NCBI GenBank assembly: GCA_944321365.1
Contig: CALULA010000002.1
Coordinates: 1-64,000 of the forward strand
Length of the DNA stretch: 64,000 nucleotides
Direction of reading: 5' to 3'
Source of the DNA: an uncultured Paraprevotella sp.
GTDB taxonomy: Bacteria; Bacteroidota; Bacteroidia; Bacteroidales; Bacteroidaceae
Below, piece after piece: positions 55,552 to 64,000 of this stretch (its first letter is position 1; each line of letters starts with the position of its first letter). Below the pieces are notes generated by a model. It did not search any database, had not been told where the DNA came from, and was given only the letters and a program-made list of their open reading frames with translations. The position numbers and the translations under genes were made by a program.

Positions 55552-57855
55552 ATGAAAAGACGAATCTTACTGCTTGTCATCCTCATAGGCTGTACAACCA
55601 TTCTGTACAGTCAAGCTATCGGATCGTGGAAAGTCTATCCGGCTTTGCAAAACTCCACATATAATGTTGCGACAAGCGATAAGGTTTATTCTTTATGCGA
55701 CGGCAATCTTTTCAGTTACAACGTAAACACTACGGAAGTCTACGTCTATGACCGTCTGAACGGATTGCACGACACAGGCATACAATTCATCAGATATGAT
55801 GACTCAATGCAAAAACTTTTGGTTGTTTATGAAAACGGAAATGTGGACCTCATCTATTCTGATGAAGACACATACAACATGAAACAACTGAAAGAAAAAA
55901 ACTACACGAACCTGATAATCCGCGAGGTTGTCATAACAGATAACATAGCCTATATCTGTACAAATTCCGGCTTTATCAGCCTGAATATGGAAAAAGAAGA
56001 GTTTGAGAACACCTTCGATTTAGGTCTGGACGTGCAAAGTATCGCCATAACAGGCGACATGATCTACATTTCCACATCAAGCGGCTTTTACACAGGTGAC
56101 AGAACGCTCAATCTTCTGGACAGAAACAACTGGACCCGCGTCAGCAGCAACGCTTTCAACAAGCTTGCCATGTTCAAAAACGAACTTATCGGTTACAACA
56201 AAAATACCGGACTGTTTCTTATAAACCAACAACATTTCACCACTACAGCCTTATGCTCAGGCAGTCTCAGCTATTTCTTCTGCGATGAAAATGTCATGAC
56301 TACAGGCAACGGAACAGACACTTACATATTCTATTCCACCGCCACATTGGACAATCCGCAAATCATAAGACAAGATAACGCTTTCTGCCACCTTTCTTAC
56401 AGAAACGGCACTTACTGGGCCAGCCAGAACTTTCAGGGACTCCAGCCTTATACGCTCAGCAGCGAAGCCCTGACACCCACGCAGTCGGCCATACAGCCCA
56501 ACAGTCCTGTCCGGGACTATTTCTGCAACATGCACTACAACGGAAACCGATTGCTCGTGGCCGGAGGAGACCAAAACTATAACGGCATAAACCGCGACGG
56601 AACGGCCATGTACTACGAAAACGGAACATGGTACAACTTCAGCGAAGAAGGCATTGCCGAACAAATCGGCCAGACATACATCAACACCGGCAGCATAGCA
56701 CAGGACCCCAACGACCCTACACACCATTATGTAGGTTCGGTAAGACGCGGACTTTTTGAATTCAAGGACCTGAAATTCGTGGCCAACTACGACGAACAGA
56801 ATTCACCTTTACACGGCATACCTACGCTTTCCAATCCAGGCGAATACGTACGATGCGACGCACTGCAATATGATGCGGACGGAAACCTGTGGATGGCCAA
56901 TTCGGAAACAGACACCGTGCTCACCGTACTGAAAACCGACGGCACATGGAGCAAACTGTATTACGAGGAACTGGACATGGCACCGCACTGCACACATATT
57001 TTTTTCGATGAAAAGGGACGGCTGTGGCTGAACTCCAACCGTCTGACATGGGACGGCATTTTTGTGCTGGATTACAACGGAACGATAGACGACACGTCGG
57101 ACGACACTCACCTGAAACGGCAAACCATCACCAATCAGGATGGTATTACTTACAATCCGGACTTCTACAACTGTTTTGAACAAGACCTGGACGGAGCCAT
57201 CTGGGTAGGGACCAGCATAGGACTCTTCGTCATCGACGATCCGGAAAATTTTGTCAACAATGACGACTTTGTCTATACACAAATCAAGATAGCCCGCGAT
57301 GACGGAACGGATTATGCCGATTATCTGCTCAACAATGTGAACATAACCGCCATTGCCATAGACGCCGCCAACCGCAAATGGATAGGAACGGCATCAAACG
57401 GCATATATCTGTTCAGTGCCGACGGACAGGAAACCCTGCAACATTTCACAACAGAAAATTCTCCTTTGATATCAGATAATATACAAAGCATAGCCATCAA
57501 TCCGGAAACCGGAGAAGTCATGATAGGCACTTATCTGGGACTGATGTCTTACATGAGCGACGCCACTCCTCCGGAACAGGAACTGGACAAGAACAATGTA
57601 CACGTATATCCCAATCCGGTAAGGCCGGACTATAATGGAATAATTGCCATCAGCGGACTGACACTCAACGCGGAAGTGAAAATCACAACCATCACCGGAC
57701 AATTGGTCTGTTCAGGACGGGCCAACGGCGGACTCTTCACGTGGAATGGACGTAACCAAAAAGGAAAGAGAGTGGCTTCGGGAGTCTACAACATCATCTC
57801 CACCAATGCCGAAGGCAAAAAAGCCATCGTAAACCGCATTACAGTCATCCATTAG
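55552..57855 (+). CDS. PorZ-like secreted two-propeller protein with C-terminal tail
   Basis: A 767-residue exported protein. I use the ATG at 55552 (signal peptide [15 protein letters not shown]) and not the longer frame inside rdgB. The body is built of two-component-regulator-like propeller blades ([83 protein letters not shown]). The last ~90 residues are a Por/T9SS-type tail ([22 protein letters not shown]). This is the layout of PorZ, which in Porphyromonas takes part in attaching anionic LPS to T9SS cargo. In gut Bacteroides without a full T9SS its role is not known. It ends tail to tail with the aminotransferase gene. Confidence 0.85.
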   Translation: MKRRILLLVILIGCTTILYSQAIGSWKVYPALQNSTYNVATSDKVYSLCDGNLFSYNVNTTEVYVYDRLNGLHDTGIQFIRYDDSMQKLLVVYENGNVDLIYSDEDTYNMKQLKEKNYTNLIIREVVITDNIAYICTNSGFISLNMEKEEFENTFDLGLDVQSIAITGDMIYISTSSGFYTGDRTLNLLDRNNWTRVSSNAFNKLAMFKNELIGYNKNTGLFLINQQHFTTTALCSGSLSYFFCDENVMTTGNGTDTYIFYSTATLDNPQIIRQDNAFCHLSYRNGTYWASQNFQGLQPYTLSSEALTPTQSAIQPNSPVRDYFCNMHYNGNRLLVAGGDQNYNGINRDGTAMYYENGTWYNFSEEGIAEQIGQTYINTGSIAQDPNDPTHHYVGSVRRGLFEFKDLKFVANYDEQNSPLHGIPTLSNPGEYVRCDALQYDADGNLWMANSETDTVLTVLKTDGTWSKLYYEELDMAPHCTHIFFDEKGRLWLNSNRLTWDGIFVLDYNGTIDDTSDDTHLKRQTITNQDGITYNPDFYNCFEQDLDGAIWVGTSIGLFVIDDPENFVNNDDFVYTQIKIARDDGTDYADYLLNNVNITAIAIDAANRKWIGTASNGIYLFSADGQETLQHFTTENSPLISDNIQSIAINPETGEVMIGTYLGLMSYMSDATPPEQELDKNNVHVYPNPVRPDYNGIIAISGLTLNAEVKITTITGQLVCSGRANGGLFTWNGRNQKGKRVASGVYNIISTNAEGKKAIVNRITVIH

Positions 57856-58958
57856 CAGGGAAAAGCATTGACAGCGTCAATGACAGTCTGCACTTCAGCC
57901 GCAGTCAGCAAAGGAGACATGGGCAGACTCAACTCTTCGCGATGTATTCTTTCCGTCACGGGCAGGGATAAAAAGGCATAATCCGACAGCGACTTCTGAC
58001 GATGGGGTGGGATAGGGTAGTGCACCAATGTCTGCACCCCACATTCAGACAGATATTGTCTCAACTCATCTCTACGGCTTGAAAACACTGTAAAGATGTG
58101 ATAGACATGAGACAACCCCTCCCCACCGGACGGTATCGTCACACCCGGATGACAGATGCCTTTCCTGTATGCTGCCGCCACGCAACGCCGAAGATCATTA
58201 TCGCGGTCCAATCTTTTCAGCTTTACATTCAGCACAGCGGCCTGCACTTCATCCATACGGCTGTTTATCCCTTTATAAGGATGTACATATTTTGCCGAAG
58301 AACCATAGTTGGCCAACGCCCGCACACGGTCTGCCAACTCATCATCATCCGTTGTCACGGCTCCCGCATCTCCCAATGCCCCTATATTCTTTCCCGGATA
58401 GAAACTGAATCCGGCAGCATCTCCCAATGCCCCCGTTCTTTTTCTTTCCTTATACAACGCGCCTTGGGCCTGCGCACAATCCTCCACAACCAGCAAACCA
58501 TGCTTCACGGCCACTTCGCCCACTTCGTCCATACGGCATACACGTCCGTAAAGATGTACCACCATTATGGCCCGTGTACGCGGCGTTATCAGCCCTTCCA
58601 AGAGCTCCGGACTGATATTGCAGGTATCCCATTCAGGCTCACAGAAAACAGGCTTCAGACCCGCCCTCAGCACCGCAAGGACAGAAGCTATATAAGTGTT
58701 GGCCGGAACAATGACCTCATCTCCCGGACGCATGCGGCCGATACTTACATACGACATCAATATAAGCGTCAATGCATCCAGCCCGTTTCCGACTCCCACA
58801 CAATGCTTCACACCGCAATAGCAGGCGAAATTCCGCTCAAACGCTTTCACTTCCTCACCAAACAGATACCATCCCGACCGGGCCACACGCATCACCGCCT
58901 CGGACAATTCCGGTTCAAAAGAGGCATTTATTCTCTCCAAATCCAAATATTTTACCAT
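57852..58958 (-). CDS. DegT/DnrJ/EryC1/StrS-family sugar aminotransferase
   Basis: A 368-residue PLP enzyme transferring an amino group to a nucleotide-linked keto-sugar. The PLP lysine is K190 in [32 protein letters not shown] and [14 protein letters not shown] are the cofactor and substrate regions; [14 protein letters not shown] holds the Asp that pairs with the pyridine nitrogen. With the FdtA-like isomerase and the acetyltransferase upstream it would complete a FdtB-type step (3-keto to 3-amino-3,6-dideoxyhexose). Array E (204-bp gap) separates it from them. Confidence 0.93.
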   Translation of the reverse strand: MVKYLDLERINASFEPELSEAVMRVARSGWYLFGEEVKAFERNFACYCGVKHCVGVGNGLDALTLILMSYVSIGRMRPGDEVIVPANTYIASVLAVLRAGLKPVFCEPEWDTCNISPELLEGLITPRTRAIMVVHLYGRVCRMDEVGEVAVKHGLLVVEDCAQAQGALYKERKRTGALGDAAGFSFYPGKNIGALGDAGAVTTDDDELADRVRALANYGSSAKYVHPYKGINSRMDEVQAAVLNVKLKRLDRDNDLRRCVAAAYRKGICHPGVTIPSGGEGLSHVYHIFTVFSSRRDELRQYLSECGVQTLVHYPIPPHRQKSLSDYAFLSLPVTERIHREELSLPMSPLLTAAEVQTVIDAVNAFPC

Positions 58959-59090
58959 CTTAAGGCACTAAAAACTTCCATGAGCTAAATTACAACTATT
59001 TTCCTTTCCCTGAAACTTTTTTCTCTTGTAAATAAAGCCCTGGCATCTTTTCATACATCATAAAAACAGAACATGAAGATGACTCTTGAC

Positions 59091-59152
59091 TTTGTTGCGC
59101 AAGAACCGTTTCAGTCTTGCGCAAGACCGACAGACTTTTTGCGCAACAAAAA
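59091..59152. repeat. 22-bp-period palindromic array E (3 units)
   Basis: TTGCGCAA starts at 59095, 59117 and 59139, exactly 22 nt apart; unit 2 is the 12-bp palindrome TCTTGCGCAAGA, as in array B. It lies between the acetyltransferase stop and the aminotransferase start, both on the minus strand. Confidence 0.8.
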
Positions 59153-59162
59153 GAAAACAGTC

Positions 59163-60161
59163 CTACATGAAGTTGGATAAATCCGCTGTACGGAGACAGG
59201 CATCCGGCACAACATCCAATTCATACGTGTCGTATACTACGGCACGTCCGCCAAACCCCTCTTTCTGAAAAACAAGACCTTTATTCAAAAGCTGTCCGCC
59301 ATCTTCTACCGACGTGCCCATATCGAAATATTTAAACCCGGAATAGACTTTATGAATCAGATGATCAAAAAGCAAATCCACCGCACCGTTGTCCCGGCCT
59401 TTTGCCGTAGAACCTATATATTGCACGTGTGCTACACATGCAGACAAATACATCACGCATCCGGCCACCATACAATCTTCTCTGTCATAAACCGTATGAA
59501 GGACTATGTTTTCAGGAAAACGGTCATGAAGCAGCTGTATTTCCGCCAAAGAGTGTACGGGATGAGCATGATGACGTTCTCCTAAATTGAATTCCAGAAT
59601 CGTCCAGAACGCCTCAAAATCCGATTCTTTCCGAAGGGTGAATCCGGCACGCAGGGCATGCCTTGTCTTCCTCCGCCGCAGCGTGCTGAAGCCATAGGGC
59701 ATCGCGGAAGGAACGACAGTGGAAATCCTGCGTTCCACCAACCTGCCTCCGAAACGGAAAAGAGCATACAAATCTTCCTCACTCGGATAACGGGCATAGA
59801 TGTAAGGTACAGGACGGTATATCCATTTCGCTACATGTAAAGAAGAATGCATGAAATGAACAAGCGCACCGAAGAGTTCCATCATCAGTGCGGCTGTCAT
59901 CTTTTCGTCCGAGACAATCCCTCCGTATGTCAGTCCGCAATGACTGTACAACGTTTCTCCCGCTACATGCGCGGGCAACACAGCATGCAGTTTTCCGCCA
60001 TGATAAGCCATCAGAGAGCTGTCTTTGAAACGATCGGCATGATAATCCATATAACCGCGCAGGAACAGAAAAGTCCCGTTACGCGAACCGGTTATGAAAT
60101 CATCCCATTCTTGCCTGGAAGAAATCGAATATAGCTTTATGTCCCAGCCGGAATACGTCAT
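59163..60161 (-). CDS. GNAT/FemAB-type acyltransferase
   Basis: A 332-residue protein with a C-terminal acetyltransferase-like domain: LHTVYDREDCMVAGCVMYL, HVQYIGSTAKGRDNGAVDLLFDHLIHKVYSGFKYFDMGTS resemble the acetyl-CoA region of the FemAB/GNAT-6 group. The longer frame (to 60290) runs back into the isomerase gene; the ATG at 60161 begins 10 nt after the isomerase stop and is preferred. In place and partner genes it would serve as the N-acetylating step of an amino-sugar pathway (FdtC role), although known FdtC proteins are hexapeptide acyltransferases, so this would be a non-homologous stand-in. Confidence 0.78.
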   Translation of the reverse strand: MTYSGWDIKLYSISSRQEWDDFITGSRNGTFLFLRGYMDYHADRFKDSSLMAYHGGKLHAVLPAHVAGETLYSHCGLTYGGIVSDEKMTAALMMELFGALVHFMHSSLHVAKWIYRPVPYIYARYPSEEDLYALFRFGGRLVERRISTVVPSAMPYGFSTLRRRKTRHALRAGFTLRKESDFEAFWTILEFNLGERHHAHPVHSLAEIQLLHDRFPENIVLHTVYDREDCMVAGCVMYLSACVAHVQYIGSTAKGRDNGAVDLLFDHLIHKVYSGFKYFDMGTSVEDGGQLLNKGLVFQKEGFGGRAVVYDTYELDVVPDACLRTADLSNFM

Positions 60162-60171
60162 AATCCTGTCA

Positions 60172-60564
60172 TCACTTCTCGTGAATAATGCTGAGAAACT
60201 CATCATAAGAATTGATGTACATCTCAGGCCGGTAAGGATGAGACGACAAGACCAGCAGCACCGCATCGGCCGAGAAATGCAGCAGTTCATTCCACGTCAA
60301 CGGCGGAATGAGCAACCCCTTATCCGGAGCGTCAAGAACGTATGTGCTACGACCGTTTTTGTCCTCAAGAGCTATTCTCACACATCCTTTCACAGCAATC
60401 AGATACTGATAGGTGATACGGTTGGCATGTTTTCCTCTTTCCTTACATTCCGGTACATCATAAATCCAATAGACTCTCCGTATGTCAAAAGGAATATCCT
60501 TGCCTACTTCTCCCACAGTGAGACTTCCGCGTTCATCGGTGAATGTGTTCAGAAGCTTCATCAT
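60172..60564 (-). CDS. fdtA: FdtA/WxcM-like dTDP-sugar 3,4-ketoisomerase
   Basis: A 130-residue cupin isomerase: FTDERGSLTVGEVGKDIPF, RRVYWIYDVP, GKHANRITYQYLIAVKGCV and PPLTWNELLHFSADAVLLVL are the family blocks (relatives: FdtA, TylM3, QdtA, WxcM). It would turn dTDP-4-keto-6-deoxyglucose into the 3-keto isomer for transamination. The start ATGATG overlaps the nadA stop, so translation is coupled to nadA. The symbol is given by family and context. Confidence 0.85.
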   Translation of the reverse strand: MMKLLNTFTDERGSLTVGEVGKDIPFDIRRVYWIYDVPECKERGKHANRITYQYLIAVKGCVRIALEDKNGRSTYVLDAPDKGLLIPPLTWNELLHFSADAVLLVLSSHPYRPEMYINSYDEFLSIIHEK

Positions 60565-61553
60565 AAGCCTAATTTTTCTGAAATGTCCAACATGCTGTGA
60601 ATAGGTCTTACAGCCTTTTCAGCCACTTCTTGAGGAACGGTAATTTCAGGCCACTCGTATTTCAGCGTATTATAGAGCTTCTCTAACGTGATCAGACGCA
60701 TATAATTGCATTCATTACACCCGCAGGCATTTCCTTCTGGCGGGACCGGTATAAACTTTTTATCCGGACAAGTCTTTTGCATTTCATGAAGAATGCCGCT
60801 TTCCGTGACCACAATGAATGCCGTTGTCTCACTCTGCGCCGCATATTTCAGCAATGCAGCCGTAGAGCCTATCACATCAGCCACTTTCAGCACCGTATCC
60901 TTACATTCCGGATGAGCAAGGACTTTGGCTTCAGGAAAAGCCTTTTTCAATTCCAGAATCTTCCCGGCGGAAAACCGTTCATGTACATGGCATGCCCCGT
61001 CCCACAGCAACATGTCGCGTCCCGTAATGGAATTGATGTAACTGCCCAGGTTACGGTCCGGCCCGAAAATGATTTTCTCGTCTTTCGGAAAGCTCTCCAC
61101 AATCTGACGTGCATTGCTTGAAGTCACCACCACATCCGTAACGGCTTTTGTGGCAGCGGTGGTATTGACATACGAAATGACCGTATATCCGGGATGTTCA
61201 TGAACAAAACGGGCAAAATCTTCCGCCGGACAACTTTCAGCCAGCGAGCAGGTCGCGTTCAGGTCAGGAACAAGCACCTTTTTATCCGGACAAAGTATCT
61301 TGGCCGTCTCTCCCATAAAATGCACGCCACACATTACTATAATACGGGCTTTCGTCTTAGCTGCTTTTTGCGCCAGTGCCAGACTGTCACCGACAAAATC
61401 AGCTATATCCTGAATGACGCCCTCCGTATAATAGTGAGCCATTATGACAGCCTGTTTTTCCTCACAAAGCTTTCTGATTTCACTCTTCAGGTTCACTTCC
61501 TTTCCTACAGGTTCATTTATGAATCCATTGTCAACCCATTCCTTTTTAATCAT
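60561..61553 (-). CDS. nadA: Quinolinate synthase
   Basis: A 330-residue [4Fe-4S] enzyme condensing iminoaspartate with dihydroxyacetone phosphate to quinolinate in NAD biosynthesis. Three-domain NadA with the cluster cysteines in MCGVHFMGETAKIL, ATCSLAESCPAE, CKDTV and CGCNECNYM; VISYVNTTAATKAVTDVV and DGACHVHERFS are substrate motifs. No nadB or nadC is in the window; instead the gene leads an amino-sugar cluster. It has a leader of about 220 nt with a small His-rich frame. Confidence 0.96.
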   Translation of the reverse strand: MIKKEWVDNGFINEPVGKEVNLKSEIRKLCEEKQAVIMAHYYTEGVIQDIADFVGDSLALAQKAAKTKARIIVMCGVHFMGETAKILCPDKKVLVPDLNATCSLAESCPAEDFARFVHEHPGYTVISYVNTTAATKAVTDVVVTSSNARQIVESFPKDEKIIFGPDRNLGSYINSITGRDMLLWDGACHVHERFSAGKILELKKAFPEAKVLAHPECKDTVLKVADVIGSTAALLKYAAQSETTAFIVVTESGILHEMQKTCPDKKFIPVPPEGNACGCNECNYMRLITLEKLYNTLKYEWPEITVPQEVAEKAVRPIHSMLDISEKLGL

Positions 61554-61580
61554 ATACTTATTATTTATTTCTTTTCTTTT

Positions 61581-61688
61581 TCAATGAAAACCCTTATGCT
61601 GATGATGATGGATTGTTGATAGAGTCGATAAAAACTTTGGTGTGGATTTGCTTTTTAAGTTATTAAATCGAGAGCTGCCGCTATGCAT
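61581..61688 (-). CDS. Possible 35-residue leader peptide before nadA
   Basis: A small frame starting MHSGSSRFNNLKSKS and ending IHHHQHKGFH, whose stop is 27 nt before the nadA ATG. The dense serine/threonine run followed by four histidines in five codons resembles attenuation leader peptides, but no ribosome site and no terminator/antiterminator pair are evident, and a link between nadA and histidine supply is not known to me. It may be a chance frame. Confidence 0.3.
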   Translation of the reverse strand: MHSGSSRFNNLKSKSTPKFLSTLSTIHHHQHKGFH

Positions 61689-61782
61689 CACTTTTCAACA
61701 TACAGATGTTCTTCTTCATCCCTTTAGATTGAGTCTCTTAAACTTTTCCGAGCCCATCTTTCAACAAGATGTTCATAATGTA

Positions 61783-61790
61783 CAAAGTTA
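61783..61790 (-). promoter_or_regulatory. Promoter -7 box of nadA
   Basis: TAACTTTG on the minus strand, about 230 nt upstream of nadA. No clear -33. The surrounding 61554-62013 is AT-rich and gene-free; it contains the point where strand asymmetry changes sign. Confidence 0.45.
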
Positions 61791-61984
61791 AAAACTTTAA
61801 TGGAAAAAAAGTGTGGTTTGCAGATGAAAATATGGTTTAAAGCTTATTTCTATCTTTTGCTAAGTAATTTGGTAATCTGAAATATAATTGTAATAGCCGC
61901 TTTCTCTGTTAAATCCAAATTTATTTAGAATAACATACGGTTTATTTGTGAACGGTTTGTTTCATGGTTTTGGGCTGTTTTTCG

Positions 61985-61992
61985 TATCTTTG
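61985..61992 (+). promoter_or_regulatory. Promoter -7 box of the RNA methyltransferase gene
   Basis: TATCTTTG, 21 nt before the chosen start at 62014. An ATG at 62002 would lie almost at the start of transcription, which is one reason to prefer 62014. Confidence 0.55.
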
Positions 61993-62013
61993 TGAACATA
62001 TATGTTGAAAACG

Positions 62014-62544
62014 ATGCGGAAACTTAAGATAACAGAATTGCACAGGATTTCACAGGAAGAGTTCAAGACGGCAGAAAAACTACCCTTGACTGTGGTCTTG
62101 GACCACGTAAGGAGTTTATATAATGTAGGTTCGGTGTTTCGTTCTTCCGATGCTTTTCGTGTGGATCATGTTTATTTATGTGGCATAACAGCTACTCCAC
62201 CGCAAGTGGAAATTCATAAGACTGCTTTGGGTGCCGAGGACACCGTGGACTGGAAATATTATGAAAACACGCTGGATGCGGTGAGAGAACTGAAAGATTG
62301 TGGGACAGAAGTATGGGCGGTTGAACAAGTAGAAGGAAGCACGATGCTGCAGGATTTTGTCCCTCAACAAGGCAAGAAGTATGCTATTGTTCTTGGAAAT
62401 GAAGTGAAAGGCGTACAGCAGGAGGTTGTTGACCTGTGTGACGGTTGCATAGAAATCCCTCAGTTTGGGACGAAGCACTCTTTAAACGTGTCGGTTACGG
62501 CGGGCATGCTGATTTGGGAATTTGCCCGTAAGTTGAAGTTATGA
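62014..62544 (+). CDS. SpoU/TrmH-family RNA 2'-O-methyltransferase
   Basis: A 176-residue SPOUT methyltransferase with the knotted SAM-binding fold. Motif 1: LDHVRSLYNVGSVFRSSDAF; motif 2: YAIVLGNEVKGVQQEVVDLC; motif 3: IPQFGTKHSLNVSVTAG. It methylates a ribose 2'-OH in tRNA or rRNA; the target cannot be told from sequence. The third-position bases are G/T-rich, unlike plus-strand genes to the left. Confidence 0.92.
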   Translation: MRKLKITELHRISQEEFKTAEKLPLTVVLDHVRSLYNVGSVFRSSDAFRVDHVYLCGITATPPQVEIHKTALGAEDTVDWKYYENTLDAVRELKDCGTEVWAVEQVEGSTMLQDFVPQQGKKYAIVLGNEVKGVQQEVVDLCDGCIEIPQFGTKHSLNVSVTAGMLIWEFARKLKL

Positions 62545-62547
62545 ACA

Positions 62548-63177
62548 TTATAGTGCACCTATTTCAACCATTCTGACTACGCGTTCAGTAAGTTTGTCAT
62601 CGGCTTCCGGGTCATAATTCTTTTTCAGACTGGCTCCAAAAATGGCAGCAAAAGCTTGGTAGAATCCGGCCTTGAAAGGACCGAAGAAAGCTTTTACTAT
62701 TTCATATGAATTTTGGTTGCACTCGCGGTCTACCAGCTTTATGAGCAGTTTTCCTTGCGAGTAAGTCAGTTTTTTCATTTCTGGAGTATATTGTTTCTTT
62801 ATTCCCTTCTCTACGGCTCGGATATGTGCGTCTTTTTCTTTTTTCGTTGGCAGTTTTTCCAGGTATTCATACGTCTCGGCTATGGTCTGGTTTACTCTTT
62901 TTGCAATGGGCAATGTCTTTTTGACGTTATATACCAGTCTGTTATAACGCATGACTTCTCTTCTGTTCTTGAACTTCAAGGGAGGATAAACCGGGAGTTC
63001 CGGCATGATGATGACCGTGATGGAATCACCCTTATAAAATTCTTTTTGTACCTTCTTGTAAAACACCACCTGTATTTTCTGTTCTCCTTCGGTGGGTACA
63101 AAATGGTCCTGAGCTTCCGCCTGTTCAATTGTGAAGTAGCTCATTAAAAATAATATGAGGCATTTCCATATTTTCAT
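62548..63177 (-). CDS. DUF4294 family exported protein
   Basis: A 209-residue protein with a signal peptide (CLILFLMSYFTIEQAEAQ) and the DUF4294 domain (PVYPPLKFKNRREVMRYNRLVYNVKKTLPIAK, TYEYLEKLPTKKEKDAHIRAVEKGIKKQY, LTYSQGKLLIKLVDRECNQNSYEIVKAF). Common in Bacteroidetes, function unknown, predicted periplasmic. It converges with the methyltransferase gene (3 bp between stops). Its codon third positions are A/C-rich, the reverse of its plus-strand neighbours. Confidence 0.9.
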   Translation of the reverse strand: MKIWKCLILFLMSYFTIEQAEAQDHFVPTEGEQKIQVVFYKKVQKEFYKGDSITVIIMPELPVYPPLKFKNRREVMRYNRLVYNVKKTLPIAKRVNQTIAETYEYLEKLPTKKEKDAHIRAVEKGIKKQYTPEMKKLTYSQGKLLIKLVDRECNQNSYEIVKAFFGPFKAGFYQAFAAIFGASLKKNYDPEADDKLTERVVRMVEIGAL

Positions 63178-63271
63178 ATCAGCTGCAAAAATATAAATTA
63201 AATACTTTCATTGAATGCTTTTTGCAAATAATATAATTTGTTATATTAAAATAGTTGATTATATTTGACGC

Positions 63272-64000
63272 ATGACAGATAAAACTTCTGAAAACAGTTT
63301 TCAACATCTGTTGTGGATAATAAGTTTAATTACTTGTATTTTACAGGTATGTGTTGTGAATAAGGCTTATGGACAGCAGTATTCATGGGAAGAATTTGTA
63401 GAGAAGATTTCTGTTGATGAATATGATGAATACGATTATCTCACTCCTTTACTGGAAGATTTGACGGAGCTGCACGAGCATCCTTTTAATCTGAACACAG
63501 CGACAAAAGAAGAATTGGAGCAGTTGCCTTTTCTCACAGATGAGGACGTAGAAGAGATATTGGCTTATGTTTACAGGTATGGACCGTTACAATCTTTGGG
63601 AGAGCTGAAACTGATAGCCCGGTTGGATTATCAGACTGCACAGTTTCTTGGTTTATTTGTTTACGTAGCCCCACCCGGAGAAAAGAGCAAAAGGATAAAA
63701 TGGAAAGACCTGTGGAAGTACGGGCATCAGGAATTAATGACCAGACTTGACATACCGTTATATAAACGTGAAGGGTTTATCATGCCGGAAGAAGATGTCC
63801 TACGGGAGAATCCCAACAAGGTATATTTGGGTAATGGTCTGTATCACAATATCCGATATGCTTATAGATATAAGGGGAAATTGTTCTGGGGACTGACCAT
63901 GGAAAAGGATGCCGGCGAGCCTTTCGGCAGTTATGGCAATAAGGTTTACGACGCTTACTCCTTTCATTTTCTGCTGAAGGACTGTGGTATATTGCGCACT
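63272..64000 (+). CDS. Helix-hairpin-helix domain protein (3' truncated by the window end)
   Basis: The frame is open from the ATG at 63272 to the last base, at least 243 codons. A signal peptide is likely (LLWIISLITCILQVCVVNKAYG, then QQYSW). Next comes a ComEA-like helix-hairpin-helix stretch: NLNTATKEELEQLPFLTDEDVEEILAYVYRYGPL (residues ~69-102) and LGELKLIARLDYQTA. After residue ~140 the sequence becomes beta-rich and aromatic (NGLYHNIRYAYRYKGKLFWGL), as in an outer-membrane or surface protein. Known Bacteroidetes proteins of this build are about 700 residues long and have no assigned role. Confidence 0.82.
   Translation, partial: MTDKTSENSFQHLLWIISLITCILQVCVVNKAYGQQYSWEEFVEKISVDEYDEYDYLTPLLEDLTELHEHPFNLNTATKEELEQLPFLTDEDVEEILAYVYRYGPLQSLGELKLIARLDYQTAQFLGLFVYVAPPGEKSKRIKWKDLWKYGHQELMTRLDIPLYKREGFIMPEEDVLRENPNKVYLGNGLYHNIRYAYRYKGKLFWGLTMEKDAGEPFGSYGNKVYDAYSFHFLLKDCGILRT

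Noticed and set aside
61554..62013. DnaA-box cluster marking oriC
   Set aside because: Only a partial match (TGTGGATTT near 61642) is inside the gap, and the one perfect box lies in a coding region at 63312, so I report the skew switch but do not annotate oriC.

Overview
The window is from a Bacteroidales chromosome (Bacteroides/Phocaeicola-like; I do not name a species). The evidence is a SusC/SusD pair, Bacteroidetes promoters of the TTG-N19-21-TAnnTTTG type, few strong Shine-Dalgarno sites, a B-type frdCAB operon, proteins with Por/T9SS-like C-terminal tails, and several families largely confined to Bacteroidetes (DUF2851, DUF3160, DUF4294, DUF5117-type metallopeptidase). No rRNA, tRNA, CRISPR array, transposase or prophage gene was found.

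Layout. 0-9 kb: an outer-membrane uptake locus (zinc metallopeptidase, SusC, SusD, secreted accessory protein) with tailed proteins at both ends. 9-13.5 kb (minus): two tiny membrane proteins, WbqC, two signal-peptidase-I paralogues (one apparently without catalytic residues) and dapB. 13.5-16.4 kb: DUF2851, thioesterase, dprA. 17.4-21 kb: frdCAB. 21-25.5 kb: mnmG, a near-consensus parS site, apt, uvrC. 26-31 kb: DUF418 protein, dtd, MazG-like, deoC, polyprenyl synthase. 31-42.2 kb: polA, cupin, ychF, lgt followed by three lipoprotein genes, a GH43-like protein. 42.4-50 kb (minus): lipoprotein, SDR, M20 dipeptidase, MFS exporter, mutS, then a candidate small RNA. 50.5-57.9 kb: flavin reductase, leuS, YitT, rdgB, a PorZ-like protein. 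57.9-61.6 kb (minus): nadA plus three enzymes resembling a dTDP-3-amino-3,6-dideoxyhexose pathway. 62-64 kb: RNA methyltransferase, DUF4294 protein, start of a helix-hairpin-helix protein.

Two large-scale signals stand out. First, strand asymmetry flips at about 61.6-62.0 kb: to the left the + strand is A/C-rich at third codon positions, to the right it is G/T-rich. That is the polarity expected at a replication origin, and the parS site about 39 kb away fits an origin-proximal domain. Second, intergenic regions carry arrays of short near-palindromes repeated with an exact helical period: five arrays of 22 bp (cores like TTSCGSAA; 6, 5, 4, 3 and 3 units) and one of 21 bp (five units of an unrelated palindrome). 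They lie 5-15 kb apart, always between genes. I know no named element that matches, and this is the best candidate here for an undescribed system.

Most genes are housekeeping. The accessory parts are the Sus-like peptidase locus, the lipoprotein run after lgt, the GH43-like protein and the amino-sugar mini-cluster.
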